25,321 bases of DNA from Stagnihabitans sp038231775 (GTDB taxonomy: Bacteria; Pseudomonadota; Alphaproteobacteria; Rhodobacterales; Rhodobacteraceae). Below, piece after piece: positions 15,082 to 23,115 of this stretch. Position numbers and translations under genes: made by a program. The notes beneath the pieces were generated by a model that did no database searches, was not told the DNA's origin, and was given only the letters and a program-made list of their open reading frames with translations. Numbering within the stretch: position 1 is the stretch's first letter; each line of letters starts with the position of its first letter. The stretch is taken from the NCBI GenBank assembly GCA_038231775.1, contig JBBRKS010000047.1, positions 1 to 25,321 on the forward strand. Direction: 5' to 3'.

Positions 15082-16076
15082 GCCATCGACTTTCCGTCCG
15101 CGCCAAAGCGGTGGACCTTGCCAGCCTGCGGGGAAAGGCGCACAGCGTCGCCGTGGCGCAGCTTGATCTCACCACCGGCGCGCACGTTGATCGTGCCGAC
15201 CGCGTCGGTTGCAACCTTCAGGAACGTGTCTGATCCCAGATGTTCTGACAGGCCCACAACGCCGGTCCAGCCGCCGGACTCGACAATCTCCAGATGTTCC
15301 GGCCGCACGCCGATGGTCGTAGCCCCCATCTTGGCCGCCTCTGCCCCGGTGATCAGGTTCATCTTGGGAGAGCCGATAAAGCCCGCCACAAAGGTATTCG
15401 CCGGGTTGTCGTACAACACCAGCGGGCTGCCGACCTGTTCGATCCGTCCTGCGTTCAGCACAACGATCTTGTCGGCCATCGTCATCGCCTCAACCTGATC
15501 ATGGGTCACATAGATCATTGTCGTCTTCAGCTCTTGGTGCAGTTCGGTGATTTCCTGCCGCATGTTGACGCGCAAGGCGGCGTCAAGGTTCGACAACGGC
15601 TCATCAAACAGGAACGCCTTGGGTTCGCGCACAATCGCCCGGCCAATCGCCACGCGCTGACGCTGACCGCCCGAAAGCTGGCCCGGCTTACGCTCCATGT
15701 AATTGGTCAGGTTCAGCACCTTGGCCGCCTCATCCGCGCGCTTGGTGGCCGCCGCCAGATCCATCCCCGCCATCTTCAACGGGAACATGATGTTCTTGCG
15801 CACGGTCATGTGCGGGTACAAGGCATAGCTTTGAAACACCATCGCCAGGCCGCGCTTGGCGGGTGGCAGGTCGGTCGCATCGGTGCCGTCGATGGTGATG
15901 TGGCCAGAGGTCAGATCCTCCAACCCCGCAATCAAGCGCAGCAGGGTGGATTTGCCGCAGCCCGAGGGGCCGACGAAGACAACAAACTCGCCCTCTTCAA
16001 TCCGAAGGTCGATAGAGGGGATGACATCCACCTCACCGAAACTTTTGCGTACTGCCGTCAGGGTAATCTGTCCCAT
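15078..16076 (-). CDS. smoK: Polyol ABC transporter ATP-binding protein
   Basis: The 332-residue MalK/UgpC-type ATPase powers uptake through SmoF and SmoG. Visible motifs are Walker A GPSGCGKST (36-44), Q-loop Gln82, signature LSGGQ (134-138), Walker B AFLFDEP (154-160), D-loop SNLDA and switch His192. Beyond about residue 235 lies the OB-type regulatory domain of the CUT1 class (GVRPEHLEI and following). It is cytoplasmic and bound to the membrane subunits. Its start is 7 bases downstream of the smoG stop. Its stop overlaps smoS. Confidence 0.93.
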   Translation of the reverse strand: MGQITLTAVRKSFGEVDVIPSIDLRIEEGEFVVFVGPSGCGKSTLLRLIAGLEDLTSGHITIDGTDATDLPPAKRGLAMVFQSYALYPHMTVRKNIMFPLKMAGMDLAAATKRADEAAKVLNLTNYMERKPGQLSGGQRQRVAIGRAIVREPKAFLFDEPLSNLDAALRVNMRQEITELHQELKTTMIYVTHDQVEAMTMADKIVVLNAGRIEQVGSPLVLYDNPANTFVAGFIGSPKMNLITGAEAAKMGATTIGVRPEHLEIVESGGWTGVVGLSEHLGSDTFLKVATDAVGTINVRAGGEIKLRHGDAVRLSPQAGKVHRFGADGKSMA

Positions 16077-16083
16077 TTTATCC

Positions 16084-16920
16084 TCACTTCACCGCGCCAA
16101 AGGTCAGGCCGCGGACGAGTTGTTTCTGGCTGAACCAGCCCATGATCAGGATCGGTGCTATGGCCATGGTCGAGGCCGCCGAAAGTTTGGCATAAAACAA
16201 TCCCTCAGGTGAGGAATAGCTGGCGATGAATTGCGTTAAGGGGGCTGCATTGTGGGTGGTCAGCTGCAGCGTCCAGAACGTCTCGTTCCACGCGAGGATC
16301 ACGTTCAGCAGCATGGTCGAGGCAATGCCCGGCAACGCCATCGGGGTCAGCACATAGATGATCTCGCTGCGCAGGTTGGCACCGTCCATCCGCGCCGCCT
16401 CAAGGATTTCACCGGGGATTTCCTTGAAATAGGTGTACAGCATCCAGATCACGATGGGCAGGCTGATCAGGGTCATGACCGCCACCAGACCGGTCAGACT
16501 GTCCAAGAGATGCAAGTTGCGAAAGCCCAGATACATCGGGATCAGCACGCCCACGGCGGGCATCATCTTGGTCGACAACATCCACATCAAAAGGTCTTTG
16601 GTCTTGGGGCCCGGCACAAAGGCCATCGCCCAGGCTGACGGAATCCCGATGATCAGCGCCAGCACGGTCGATCCAAGCGAGATCACGACAGAGTTGTAAA
16701 AGTGCAGCGCATAGTTGGACCGGGTCTGCACCTCGGCATAACTTTCCAGCGTCCACGGTGAGGTCAGCATGTCCCAAGGCTGCTTGATGGCGTCGCCTTC
16801 GGTGTGAAAGCTCATCAGGATAGTCCACAGGATCGGGAAGAATATCAGCAACCCCACGGTCCATGCGGCAAGTGTGACAACGACTTTTGCGGTGGTGGAG
16901 GATTTGCGTGCCATGGTCAT
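16084..16920 (-). CDS. smoG: Polyol ABC transporter permease
   Basis: This 278-residue inner-membrane protein is the MalG-type subunit. It has about six hydrophobic segments, the first at roughly residues 11-36. The cytoplasmic EAA loop, which docks on the ATPase, reads EAARMDGANLRSEI. The protein ends in the typical 'QKQLVRGLTFGAVK'. The ATG at 16920 overlaps the smoF stop by 4 bases (ATGA); a second ATG two codons later is also possible. With SmoF it forms the channel for sorbitol and mannitol, the substrate being inferred from the operon. Confidence 0.92.
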   Translation of the reverse strand: MTMARKSSTTAKVVVTLAAWTVGLLIFFPILWTILMSFHTEGDAIKQPWDMLTSPWTLESYAEVQTRSNYALHFYNSVVISLGSTVLALIIGIPSAWAMAFVPGPKTKDLLMWMLSTKMMPAVGVLIPMYLGFRNLHLLDSLTGLVAVMTLISLPIVIWMLYTYFKEIPGEILEAARMDGANLRSEIIYVLTPMALPGIASTMLLNVILAWNETFWTLQLTTHNAAPLTQFIASYSSPEGLFYAKLSAASTMAIAPILIMGWFSQKQLVRGLTFGAVK

Positions 16921-17789
16921 GCATCCAGATTCTTGCCAATCATCCGCATCACGAAGATGGCGACGATGTTGGCCAATATGACAGCGATAATACCGCCCGC
17001 CGATGCCCCGCCGACGTCGTTGTCGTAAAGAGAGCGCAGGGCGACAAGGTAGGTGATTGTGGTGGATGCCGTGCCGGGTCCGCCATTGGTGGTGACCGCA
17101 ATCTCGGCATAGATCGACAGCAGGAAAATCGTCTGGATCAGGATCACGACCGTGATGGCGCGCGTCAGATGCGGCACGGTCAGGTAGATGAACCGGCTGA
17201 ACCAGCTCGCCCCGTCCATCTCTGCCGCCTCTTGCTGCTCACTGTCGAGCGATTGCAGCGCGGTCAGCAGAATGAGTGTGGCGAAGGGCAGCCACTCCCA
17301 CGCCACGATCCCGATGATCGACGCCATCGGCGCATGACCAAGAAAGTCATAGGGCTGCAACCCCAACCCCTTGGCGATATGGGCAAACATGCCGTTCACC
17401 GGGTTCATGAACATGTTCTTCCAGACCAGCGCGGACACGGTCGGCATCACGAAGAAAGGTGCGATCACCAGAACCCGCACGACGCCCTGGCCCCAGAACG
17501 GCAGGTTCATCAGCAGCGCCAAAAGCACCCCCCCGATCACCGTGATGATCAAGACACCCATCACCAGCACGACCGAATTCCAGATCGCGATCAGAAAGGA
17601 ACGATCGGTCAGGAAGTAGTAATAGTTGTCAAACCCGGCCCAGCCCTGACGCTCGGGGTGCAACTGATTGTAGATCAGAAAGCTGAAATAGATCGTCGTG
17701 ACCAGTGGCACGATCATCCAGACAAACAATAACCCGACCGAGGGGGCGACCATAAAACGCGCGGCAATCCTGGACTGCTGAGTGGCCAT
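16917..17789 (-). CDS. smoF: Polyol ABC transporter permease
   Basis: This 290-residue protein is the MalF-type partner of SmoG, with about six transmembrane segments starting around residue 12 (FMVAPSVGLLFVWMIVPLV). The EAA loop is EAAEMDGASWFSRF and the periplasmic 'TNGGPGTAS' motif of CUT1 permeases precedes the last segments. AGGTTCGAC upstream of the ATG gives a modest binding site. It is separated from smoE by a 74-base gap that holds a strong hairpin, so its mRNA level should be below that of smoE. Confidence 0.92.
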   Translation of the reverse strand: MATQQSRIAARFMVAPSVGLLFVWMIVPLVTTIYFSFLIYNQLHPERQGWAGFDNYYYFLTDRSFLIAIWNSVVLVMGVLIITVIGGVLLALLMNLPFWGQGVVRVLVIAPFFVMPTVSALVWKNMFMNPVNGMFAHIAKGLGLQPYDFLGHAPMASIIGIVAWEWLPFATLILLTALQSLDSEQQEAAEMDGASWFSRFIYLTVPHLTRAITVVILIQTIFLLSIYAEIAVTTNGGPGTASTTITYLVALRSLYDNDVGGASAGGIIAVILANIVAIFVMRMIGKNLDA

Positions 17790-17813
17790 GTCGAACCTCC
17801 ATCGGATTTCAGG

Positions 17814-17853
17814 AAAAAATCAGGGGCCGCCCCTTGGGAGACGGCGGCCCCTG
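17814..17853 (-). terminator. Intra-operon hairpin with T-run between smoE and smoF
   Basis: On the minus strand CAGGGGCCGCC (17853-17843) pairs perfectly with GGCGGCCCCTG (17831-17821) around an 11-base loop, followed directly by ATTTTTT. This has the form of a full rho-independent terminator. It starts about 10 bases after the smoE stop and lies before smoF, so it should end most transcripts and protect the 3' end of smoE mRNA while letting some polymerase through. Confidence 0.85.
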
Positions 17854-17863
17854 TGCGGCAGGG

Positions 17864-19177
17864 TTACTTGATGTAACCCGCCTTGGTCATTTCAGTGGTG
17901 GTGATGTCTTGCGCAGCCTTCAGGGCGTCCGCAGCCGTGGTTGTTCCGGCAAGTGCGGCGCTGAACTGCTGGCCGGTTTGCGTGGCGATGGACGAAAACT
18001 CCGGGATGGCCACGAATTGCACGCCGACATAAGGCACCGCGTCAACCGTCGGATGGGTCGGGTCGGCCGAGTTGATGCTGTCCAGCGTCATCTTGGCAAA
18101 CGGAACCTTCTGGTATTCCGGGTTGGCGTAAAGCGAGGTGCGCGTGCCCGGGGGAACGTTGGCCCAGCCTTCTTTCGATGCAACCAGGGCGGCGTAATCA
18201 GGGTTGGTCGCCCAATCCACAAAGGTCTTGGCGGCTTCGATCTTGGCAGAGCCTGCCGGGATGGCCAAAGACCATGCCCACAGCCAGTTGCTGCGCTTGC
18301 CAAGGCCATTATCGGGGGCCAAAGCGAAGCCCACCTTGTCAGCGACGGTCGAGTCCTTGCCCGTCACGAACGAGGCGGCAACCGTGGCATCAATCCACAT
18401 GCCGCAATGGCCTTGCTGGAACAGGGCAAGGTTTTCGTTGAAGCCGTTGTTCGACGCGCCCGGAGGACCATCGGCGTTCATCAGGTCAAGGTAAAACCCA
18501 AGCGTGTCAGCCCAGGGCTTGGTGTCAAACTGGGGCTTCCAGTCCGCGTCAAACCACTTGGCACCGAAAGAGTTCGACATGGCGGTCAGGAAGGCCATGT
18601 TCTCGCCCCAGCCGGCCTTGCCACGCAGACACACACCGTAGATCTCGTTGGCCTTGTCGGTCATCGCGTCGGCGGCTTTGCGGATGTCAGCCCAGGTGGG
18701 CGCATCGGGCATCTTCAGGCCTGCTTTTTCCATCAGGTCGGTGCGGTACATGACCATCGACGATTCGCCGTAGAAGGGCGAGGCGTACAGGTGGCCATCA
18801 ACGGTCAGACCGCCAGCGATTGCGGGCAGCAGGTCGTCTTTCATGTAATCCGCCGGCATGTCGTCCAGCGAGACCAGCCAGCCTTGCTTGCCCCAGATCG
18901 GAACCTCGTAGGTGCCGATGGTCAGAACGTCGAACTGACCGCCCTTGGTTGCGATGTCGGTGGTGACTTTCTGGCGCAGGACATTTTCTTCCAGCGTGAC
19001 CCAGTTGACATGGATGTCGGGGTGCTTGCTGTAGAAATCGTCCATCAGCCCTTGCATGCGGATCATGTCGCCATTGTTCACGGTGGCGACGGTGATCTCG
19101 GTCGTTTCGGCATGGGCCATACCCGCCAGGGTAAGCGCAACCGTCGCGCCCAACAGGGCACGGAGCGTTATGTTCAT
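17864..19177 (-). CDS. smoE: Polyol ABC transporter periplasmic binding protein
   Basis: The 437-residue protein has a Sec signal peptide (about residues 1-23, ending AHA before ETTEIT) and the body of a CUT1 family-1 solute-binding protein. Typical segments include ITVATVNNGDM, FDVLTIGTYEVPIWGKQGWL, SPFYGESSMVMYRTDLMEKAGL and WADIRKAADAMTDK. It captures sorbitol and mannitol in the periplasm and passes them to SmoFG. The 'GKRSNWLWAWSLAIP' segment is the binding-cleft region common in polyol-binding relatives. GGGAGG precedes the ATG by about 6 bases. It is the first structural gene, with its own promoter-like region, and is followed by a terminator-like hairpin. Confidence 0.93.
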   Translation of the reverse strand: MNITLRALLGATVALTLAGMAHAETTEITVATVNNGDMIRMQGLMDDFYSKHPDIHVNWVTLEENVLRQKVTTDIATKGGQFDVLTIGTYEVPIWGKQGWLVSLDDMPADYMKDDLLPAIAGGLTVDGHLYASPFYGESSMVMYRTDLMEKAGLKMPDAPTWADIRKAADAMTDKANEIYGVCLRGKAGWGENMAFLTAMSNSFGAKWFDADWKPQFDTKPWADTLGFYLDLMNADGPPGASNNGFNENLALFQQGHCGMWIDATVAASFVTGKDSTVADKVGFALAPDNGLGKRSNWLWAWSLAIPAGSAKIEAAKTFVDWATNPDYAALVASKEGWANVPPGTRTSLYANPEYQKVPFAKMTLDSINSADPTHPTVDAVPYVGVQFVAIPEFSSIATQTGQQFSAALAGTTTAADALKAAQDITTTEMTKAGYIK

Positions 19178-19198
19178 TGGTAACCTCCCGGATCAGCG

Positions 19199-19254
19199 AT
19201 TGAGCATTTCATCGCTTAATGGGCAATTACTCACACTCAGGCCGGTTGCGTCAA
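19199..19254 (-). promoter_or_regulatory. smoE promoter with operator-like inverted repeat
   Basis: On the minus strand TTGACG (19254-19249) and AGTAAT (19231-19226) are spaced by 17 bases, a fair sigma-70-type match. Immediately downstream, over the expected transcription start, ATTAAGC (19220-19214) and GCTCAAT (19205-19199) form a 6-of-7 inverted repeat. A second pair, AGCGAT and ATCGCT, overlaps it. This is a natural place for the adjacent SorC/DeoR-type regulator to bind and repress smoEFGKS-mtlK. Confidence 0.5.
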
Positions 19255-19291
19255 GCCCCTTCTTATGCTGCACCTGCGAAGGCAAACGGGC

Positions 19292-20260
19292 TTATTTGGC
19301 GTCTAAAATAGCGGCAGCGGTGGCTTCATCGGTCACCAGACCGTTCAGAATCTTGCCAACAAGGGCCGCGTGAATTGCCCTGACCTTGCTGGAACCGGCG
19401 GCAACACCGATCACTGGCTTGGTGCGGTTCGGCTCCAGCCGCACGGCGCCGACCAGCCCGTCGCGGTCCGAGGCGATGTAGCGGCCCTGATCGTCATAGA
19501 CCCAGCTTGCGATTTCGCCCGCAGCGCCTTGGCGTTGAAATTCCGCCATTTCCTGTGCAGTGACAAAGCCGTCCAGCACCAAGGGCGCGTCATCCGTCAT
19601 CTGGCCGACACCCACAAAGGTCACATCGGCCTGCGCCACAAGGGCCACAACCGCCTGCACCGGGCGCAGGTGGTAGTAGAACGCCCGCTCTTCCAGCGTG
19701 TCGGAAATGACCGGCACCGGCATCGGATAGTAGGGGGCTACCAGTTTTTCTGCGACGCGGCGAATCACGTCATACAATGTGGCCGACCCGTCCGGCGCAA
19801 TGTTGCCGATCAATGAGACGATTCGGTGATGCCCGGCCTCGGTCGGGTTGAACTGCTCTGCCATCGCCCGCAACGCCCGCCCGGTGCCAAAGGCTATCAC
19901 CTGCGGTTCGGTCATCCGCATGTAACGCTCCAACTCCGTTGCGGCACTGGGGGCAATCGCCATAACCGCATCACCGCCCGCGCCTAGGCTGGCGGCCACC
20001 CGGCACCGCAGCAGGCCATAGCGGTCGGTCAGCCGGGTTTCAAGGTCAAGACAGGTGCCGATCCGGTGGTTCAGCCGCACATGGATCAACCCCTCGGCCA
20101 AGGCGCGGCTGACCAGACGCTGGGCACGTTGGCGCGACACGCCAAGCTCGGTGGCAATCTGGTCCTGCGTCATGCCGCCAAGGTAGTACAGCCAACCCGC
20201 CCGCGCCGCTTCGTCGTGCAACGAGGGTTCGGGGTTTGCAACGGATGCGGTGCGCGCCAT
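19292..20260 (-). CDS. smoC: SorC/DeoR-type sugar-binding transcriptional regulator
   Basis: The 322-residue protein has an N-terminal helix-turn-helix (GGMTQDQIATELGVSRQRAQRLV, about 29-51) followed by the SorC sugar-binding domain (from about residue 65; VIAFGTGRALRAMAEQF, the VSLIGNIAPDGS segment, FVGVGQMTDDAPL, and AAGSSKVRAIHAAL near the end). Such proteins are usually repressors released by a sugar phosphate or free sugar. Position next to the polyol genes suggests it controls them; R. sphaeroides has a comparable regulator, and the symbol is assigned by analogy only. Its ATG shares one base with the stop of the HAD gene, so the two are co-transcribed. About 114 bases separate it from smoE. 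Confidence 0.85.
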   Translation of the reverse strand: MARTASVANPEPSLHDEAARAGWLYYLGGMTQDQIATELGVSRQRAQRLVSRALAEGLIHVRLNHRIGTCLDLETRLTDRYGLLRCRVAASLGAGGDAVMAIAPSAATELERYMRMTEPQVIAFGTGRALRAMAEQFNPTEAGHHRIVSLIGNIAPDGSATLYDVIRRVAEKLVAPYYPMPVPVISDTLEERAFYYHLRPVQAVVALVAQADVTFVGVGQMTDDAPLVLDGFVTAQEMAEFQRQGAAGEIASWVYDDQGRYIASDRDGLVGAVRLEPNRTKPVIGVAAGSSKVRAIHAALVGKILNGLVTDEATAAAILDAK

Positions 20261-20940
20261 CAGGGTCTCCGCAACAAGGTGGGGTGCAGGTCAAAGAAAT
20301 CAGCGAAGGACGCAAAATGCAATGCGGCACGGGCATCGTCGGGCGCGTCAAGACTTTGGCCCGCCAGATGGCTGCCGCCGGTAAAGCGCCACACCGTCAT
20401 GCCCGCCGCAAGCCCGGCGCGCACGCCGTTCAGACTGTCTTCAATCACCAGACAGCGGGCAGGGGCGACACCGCGCACCGCCGCGACATGCAAAAACAGA
20501 TCGGGCGCAGGTTTGCCGCGCGCCACCATGGTTGCGGTGAACAGCCCGTCACCGACCAGATGGGACAGACCCGCAATCTCAAGACTGCGCGCCGCCCGCC
20601 TTGGGCTGGACGAGGTGGCCACACACCATGGCAGCGCCAGCGTCGTCAGCACCCCGGTCACGTCGGGCATCACCTTCAATGCAACCTCGAACGCGGCCAT
20701 CAGGCGGCTGCGGTAGCTGTCTTCAAACTCGGGCGGCAGGTCCAGCCCGAACTCTGACCTTATCTGCGCCATCACGGTCGGGTAACTGCGCCCCAGAAAA
20801 TGTTGCGCCACATAGGGCAGGTCAATCTGCACGCCAAAGCCCGCCAACGCATCGACCAGCATCCGGGCGCTGATGATCTCTGAATCGATCAGCACGCCGT
20901 CGCAGTCGAATATGACCAGATCAAAGCTGTTCTCTGCCAT
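20260..20940 (-). CDS. HAD-superfamily phosphatase/phosphomutase-like hydrolase
   Basis: The 226-residue protein has the four HAD motifs: the nucleophile loop FDCDGVLIDSE (Asp12 and Asp14), the Ser/Thr of motif II in CVATSSSPRR, the lysine of motif III in GKPAPDLF, and the acidic pair in VIEDSLNGVRAG. The cap is the helical C1 type of beta-phosphoglucomutase and sugar-phosphate phosphatases. Asp14 as general acid fits either activity. Its place at the head of the regulator/polyol cluster suggests a sugar- or polyol-phosphate substrate, perhaps removing a toxic phosphate; this is inference. GGAGGG lies 5-6 bases before the ATG. It diverges from the CorA-type gene. Confidence 0.85.
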   Translation of the reverse strand: MAENSFDLVIFDCDGVLIDSEIISARMLVDALAGFGVQIDLPYVAQHFLGRSYPTVMAQIRSEFGLDLPPEFEDSYRSRLMAAFEVALKVMPDVTGVLTTLALPWCVATSSSPRRAARSLEIAGLSHLVGDGLFTATMVARGKPAPDLFLHVAAVRGVAPARCLVIEDSLNGVRAGLAAGMTVWRFTGGSHLAGQSLDAPDDARAALHFASFADFFDLHPTLLRRP

Positions 20941-21044
20941 CGCAACCCTCCGCCTTTAGGGTGTCCTCTCAAACAGGGGCTTTTGTCCAGCCCGCTTGCG
21001 TGGCAAGCCTGTCATCGAAACGCCAGAACGGACCGGAGCCTGCC

Positions 21045-22001
21045 ATGCTGTTCGCCTACCGCTACGACCACGGCAAGCTTGTGACCTGCGCTGCCGCCGA
21101 CTCTGTCTGGCTGGACCTGTGCAGACCGGATCCTGACGAACTGGCGCAGGCCGCCCCCTTGGTGCCCGAAATCCCCACGCTGGACGATCTGGAAGAGATT
21201 GAGATTTCGGCCCGCCTGTACCGCGAAGACGGCTTTACCATTCTGACCGTGCTGGTCCCCGGTCTGGCCCGCGAAGACGGTGTCACGCCCGTCACCGGCC
21301 CGGTCGCGTTCATCCTCGGCGCGGGCTGCGTCGTGTCGGTGCGCTACCACACGCCGCGCCCGTTTGAGACGTATGCGCCGCGTGCCGAAAAGGTTGGCCT
21401 TGGCTGTGCCACGCCCGAGCGGGTATTTTTGGGCCTGTGTGAGGAAATCATCGGCCGCATCGCTGACCTGCTGGAGGGGGCAGGCCGCGCCCTTGACACC
21501 ATCACCCGCCAGATTTTCAGCACTGACGGGATGGGTCCAGAGGCGATGGTGCTGCAAAAGGCGCTGGAAACCTCTGGCCGGCAAAGCGATATGGTCGGCA
21601 ACTGCCGCCTGTCGTTGCTGACGATGGAACGCGCGCTGTCGTTCTTTCTGGTCGGACTTGAGGAGCACGGCACCGCCGACACCCTTCGGTCGACCATCAA
21701 GGGCCTGACCAGTGACATTCAGTCGCTAGAGGTGCACGGCGATTATCTGTCCTCGCGTGTCGCGCAGGCGACAGACGCCACGCTTGGCATGATCAACCTT
21801 GCGCAAAATACAACGGTGCGGATTGTGTCGGTGGTCGCCGTCCTGTTCTTGCCGCCAACCCTGATCGCCTCGGTTTACGGGATGAACTTTCGCCTGATGC
21901 CGGAACTTCAGTGGCGCTTTGGCTATCCGATGGCCATCGGTCTGATGATCGCCTCGGCGCTGACGACATGGTTCGTGTTCAAGTGGAAGAAATGGCTGTA
22001 A
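21045..22001 (+). CDS. CorA-family divalent metal ion transporter
   Basis: The 318-residue protein has a long cytoplasmic N-terminal domain rich in helices and two C-terminal membrane segments (about 258-278 and 294-314). The family's selectivity motif YGMNF lies between them (Gly279-Met-Asn281). Pentamers of this type carry Mg2+, Co2+ or, in the ZntB branch, Zn2+; the ion cannot be decided here. The periplasmic loop after GMN reads FRLMPEL, lacking the MPEL context only slightly altered from CorA. The ATG at 21045 is chosen over an in-frame start at 20961 because GGAG lies 8 bases upstream and the residues before it are unlike the family. Confidence 0.9.
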   Translation: MLFAYRYDHGKLVTCAAADSVWLDLCRPDPDELAQAAPLVPEIPTLDDLEEIEISARLYREDGFTILTVLVPGLAREDGVTPVTGPVAFILGAGCVVSVRYHTPRPFETYAPRAEKVGLGCATPERVFLGLCEEIIGRIADLLEGAGRALDTITRQIFSTDGMGPEAMVLQKALETSGRQSDMVGNCRLSLLTMERALSFFLVGLEEHGTADTLRSTIKGLTSDIQSLEVHGDYLSSRVAQATDATLGMINLAQNTTVRIVSVVAVLFLPPTLIASVYGMNFRLMPELQWRFGYPMAIGLMIASALTTWFVFKWKKWL

Positions 22002-22015
22002 GGGGCTGACAAGAC

Positions 22016-23115
22016 ATGAAAATCGCCAGACTTGAAACCATCGGCAATGAATTTGTCACCTTCACACGGCTGACGACTGAAGACGGTCGCCAAGGCTGGG
22101 GCCAGCTTTCAACCTACAATGCCGATATCACCGCCGAAATCTTTCACCGTCAGGTCGCCCGCCACGCTTTGGGCACGCAAATTCAGGACATGGAAGACAC
22201 CCTGCGCCTGATCGCCGAACGCGAACATAAATTCCCCGGTTCCTATCTGCGCCGCGCCCAGACCGGGCTTGATACCGCTGTCTGGGATTGGCGCGGCAAG
22301 GCGGCGGGTCAGCCGGTCGTCAGCCTGTTGGGCGGCACCCCCGGTAAACTGCGCGCCTATGCCAGCTCGATGAAGCGCGACATCACGCCCGAGGACGAGG
22401 CAAAGCGCTTTGTCAAACTGCGCGACGACAACGGCTTTACCGCCTTCAAATGGCGCGTCGGGGCCGAAGTTGGCCGGGGCCGCGATGAATGGCCGGGCCG
22501 CACCGAAGCGGTGGTTCCCGTGGTCGCCAAAGCCCTGGGTGACGGCATCGACAAGCTGGTGGACGGCAACTCGTGCTACGGCCCCAAGGCGGCCATTCAG
22601 GTCGGCCATCTGCTGCAAGACAACGGCATCGGCCATTTTGAAGAACCCTGCCCCTATTGGGAGGTGGATCAGACGGCTGAGGTGCGCGCCGCCCTGACGC
22701 TGGATGTGGCGGGCGGTGAACAGGATTGCGAACTGACCGCGTGGCAACTGGCCATCGAACACAAAGCGGTCGATATCCTGCAACCTGACGTCATGTATAT
22801 GGGCGGCCTCTCCCGCACGTTAGAGGTCTGTCAGATGGGCGCCAAAGCCGGTCTGCCGATCACCCCCCATGCCGCCAACCTGTCGCTGGTGACGATGTGC
22901 ACCATGCACCTGCTCAAGGCGATCCCTAACGCGGGGAAGTATCTGGAGTTTTCCATCGAAGGTCTGGACTATTATCCGTGGCAGCACGGGCTTTCCGTGG
23001 CGACCCCTACCGGATCGAGGACGGCTGTGCCATCGTGCCAGACGCGCCGGGCTGGGGGGTAGAGATTGCCCCTGAATTCCTTGCGAAAGCCACCTATCGG
23101 GAGAGCGTTCTGTGA
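22016..23115 (+). pseudogene. Enolase-superfamily (mandelate racemase-like) enzyme, frameshifted near the 3' end
   Basis: The N-terminal capping domain and barrel are intact. Lys145-Trp-Arg147 supplies the KxR-type base, Asp183, Glu209 and Glu235 are the metal ligands, and Asp258 with His285 (TPHAAN) form the His-Asp dyad. This is the mandelate racemase subgroup, mostly acid-sugar dehydratases and racemases; the substrate is unknown. After WQHGL (codon 326, 22991) the frame turns to low-quality sequence and stops at 23062. Adding one T to the TTT at 22992-22994 restores FRGDPYRIEDG, then VPDAPGWGVEIAPEFL, the normal family ending, with a stop at 23113-23115 that overlaps the next gene's GTG. 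The repaired protein is 366 residues. Either a true one-base deletion or a homopolymer read error is possible. Confidence 0.85.

Noticed and set aside
17834..19183. Long plus-strand open frame (449 codons) opposite smoE
   Set aside because: Shadow of the smoE coding strand; no start context and no family resemblance. The same applies to 11668-12798 (opposite anmK) and 14347-15498 (opposite smoS/smoK).
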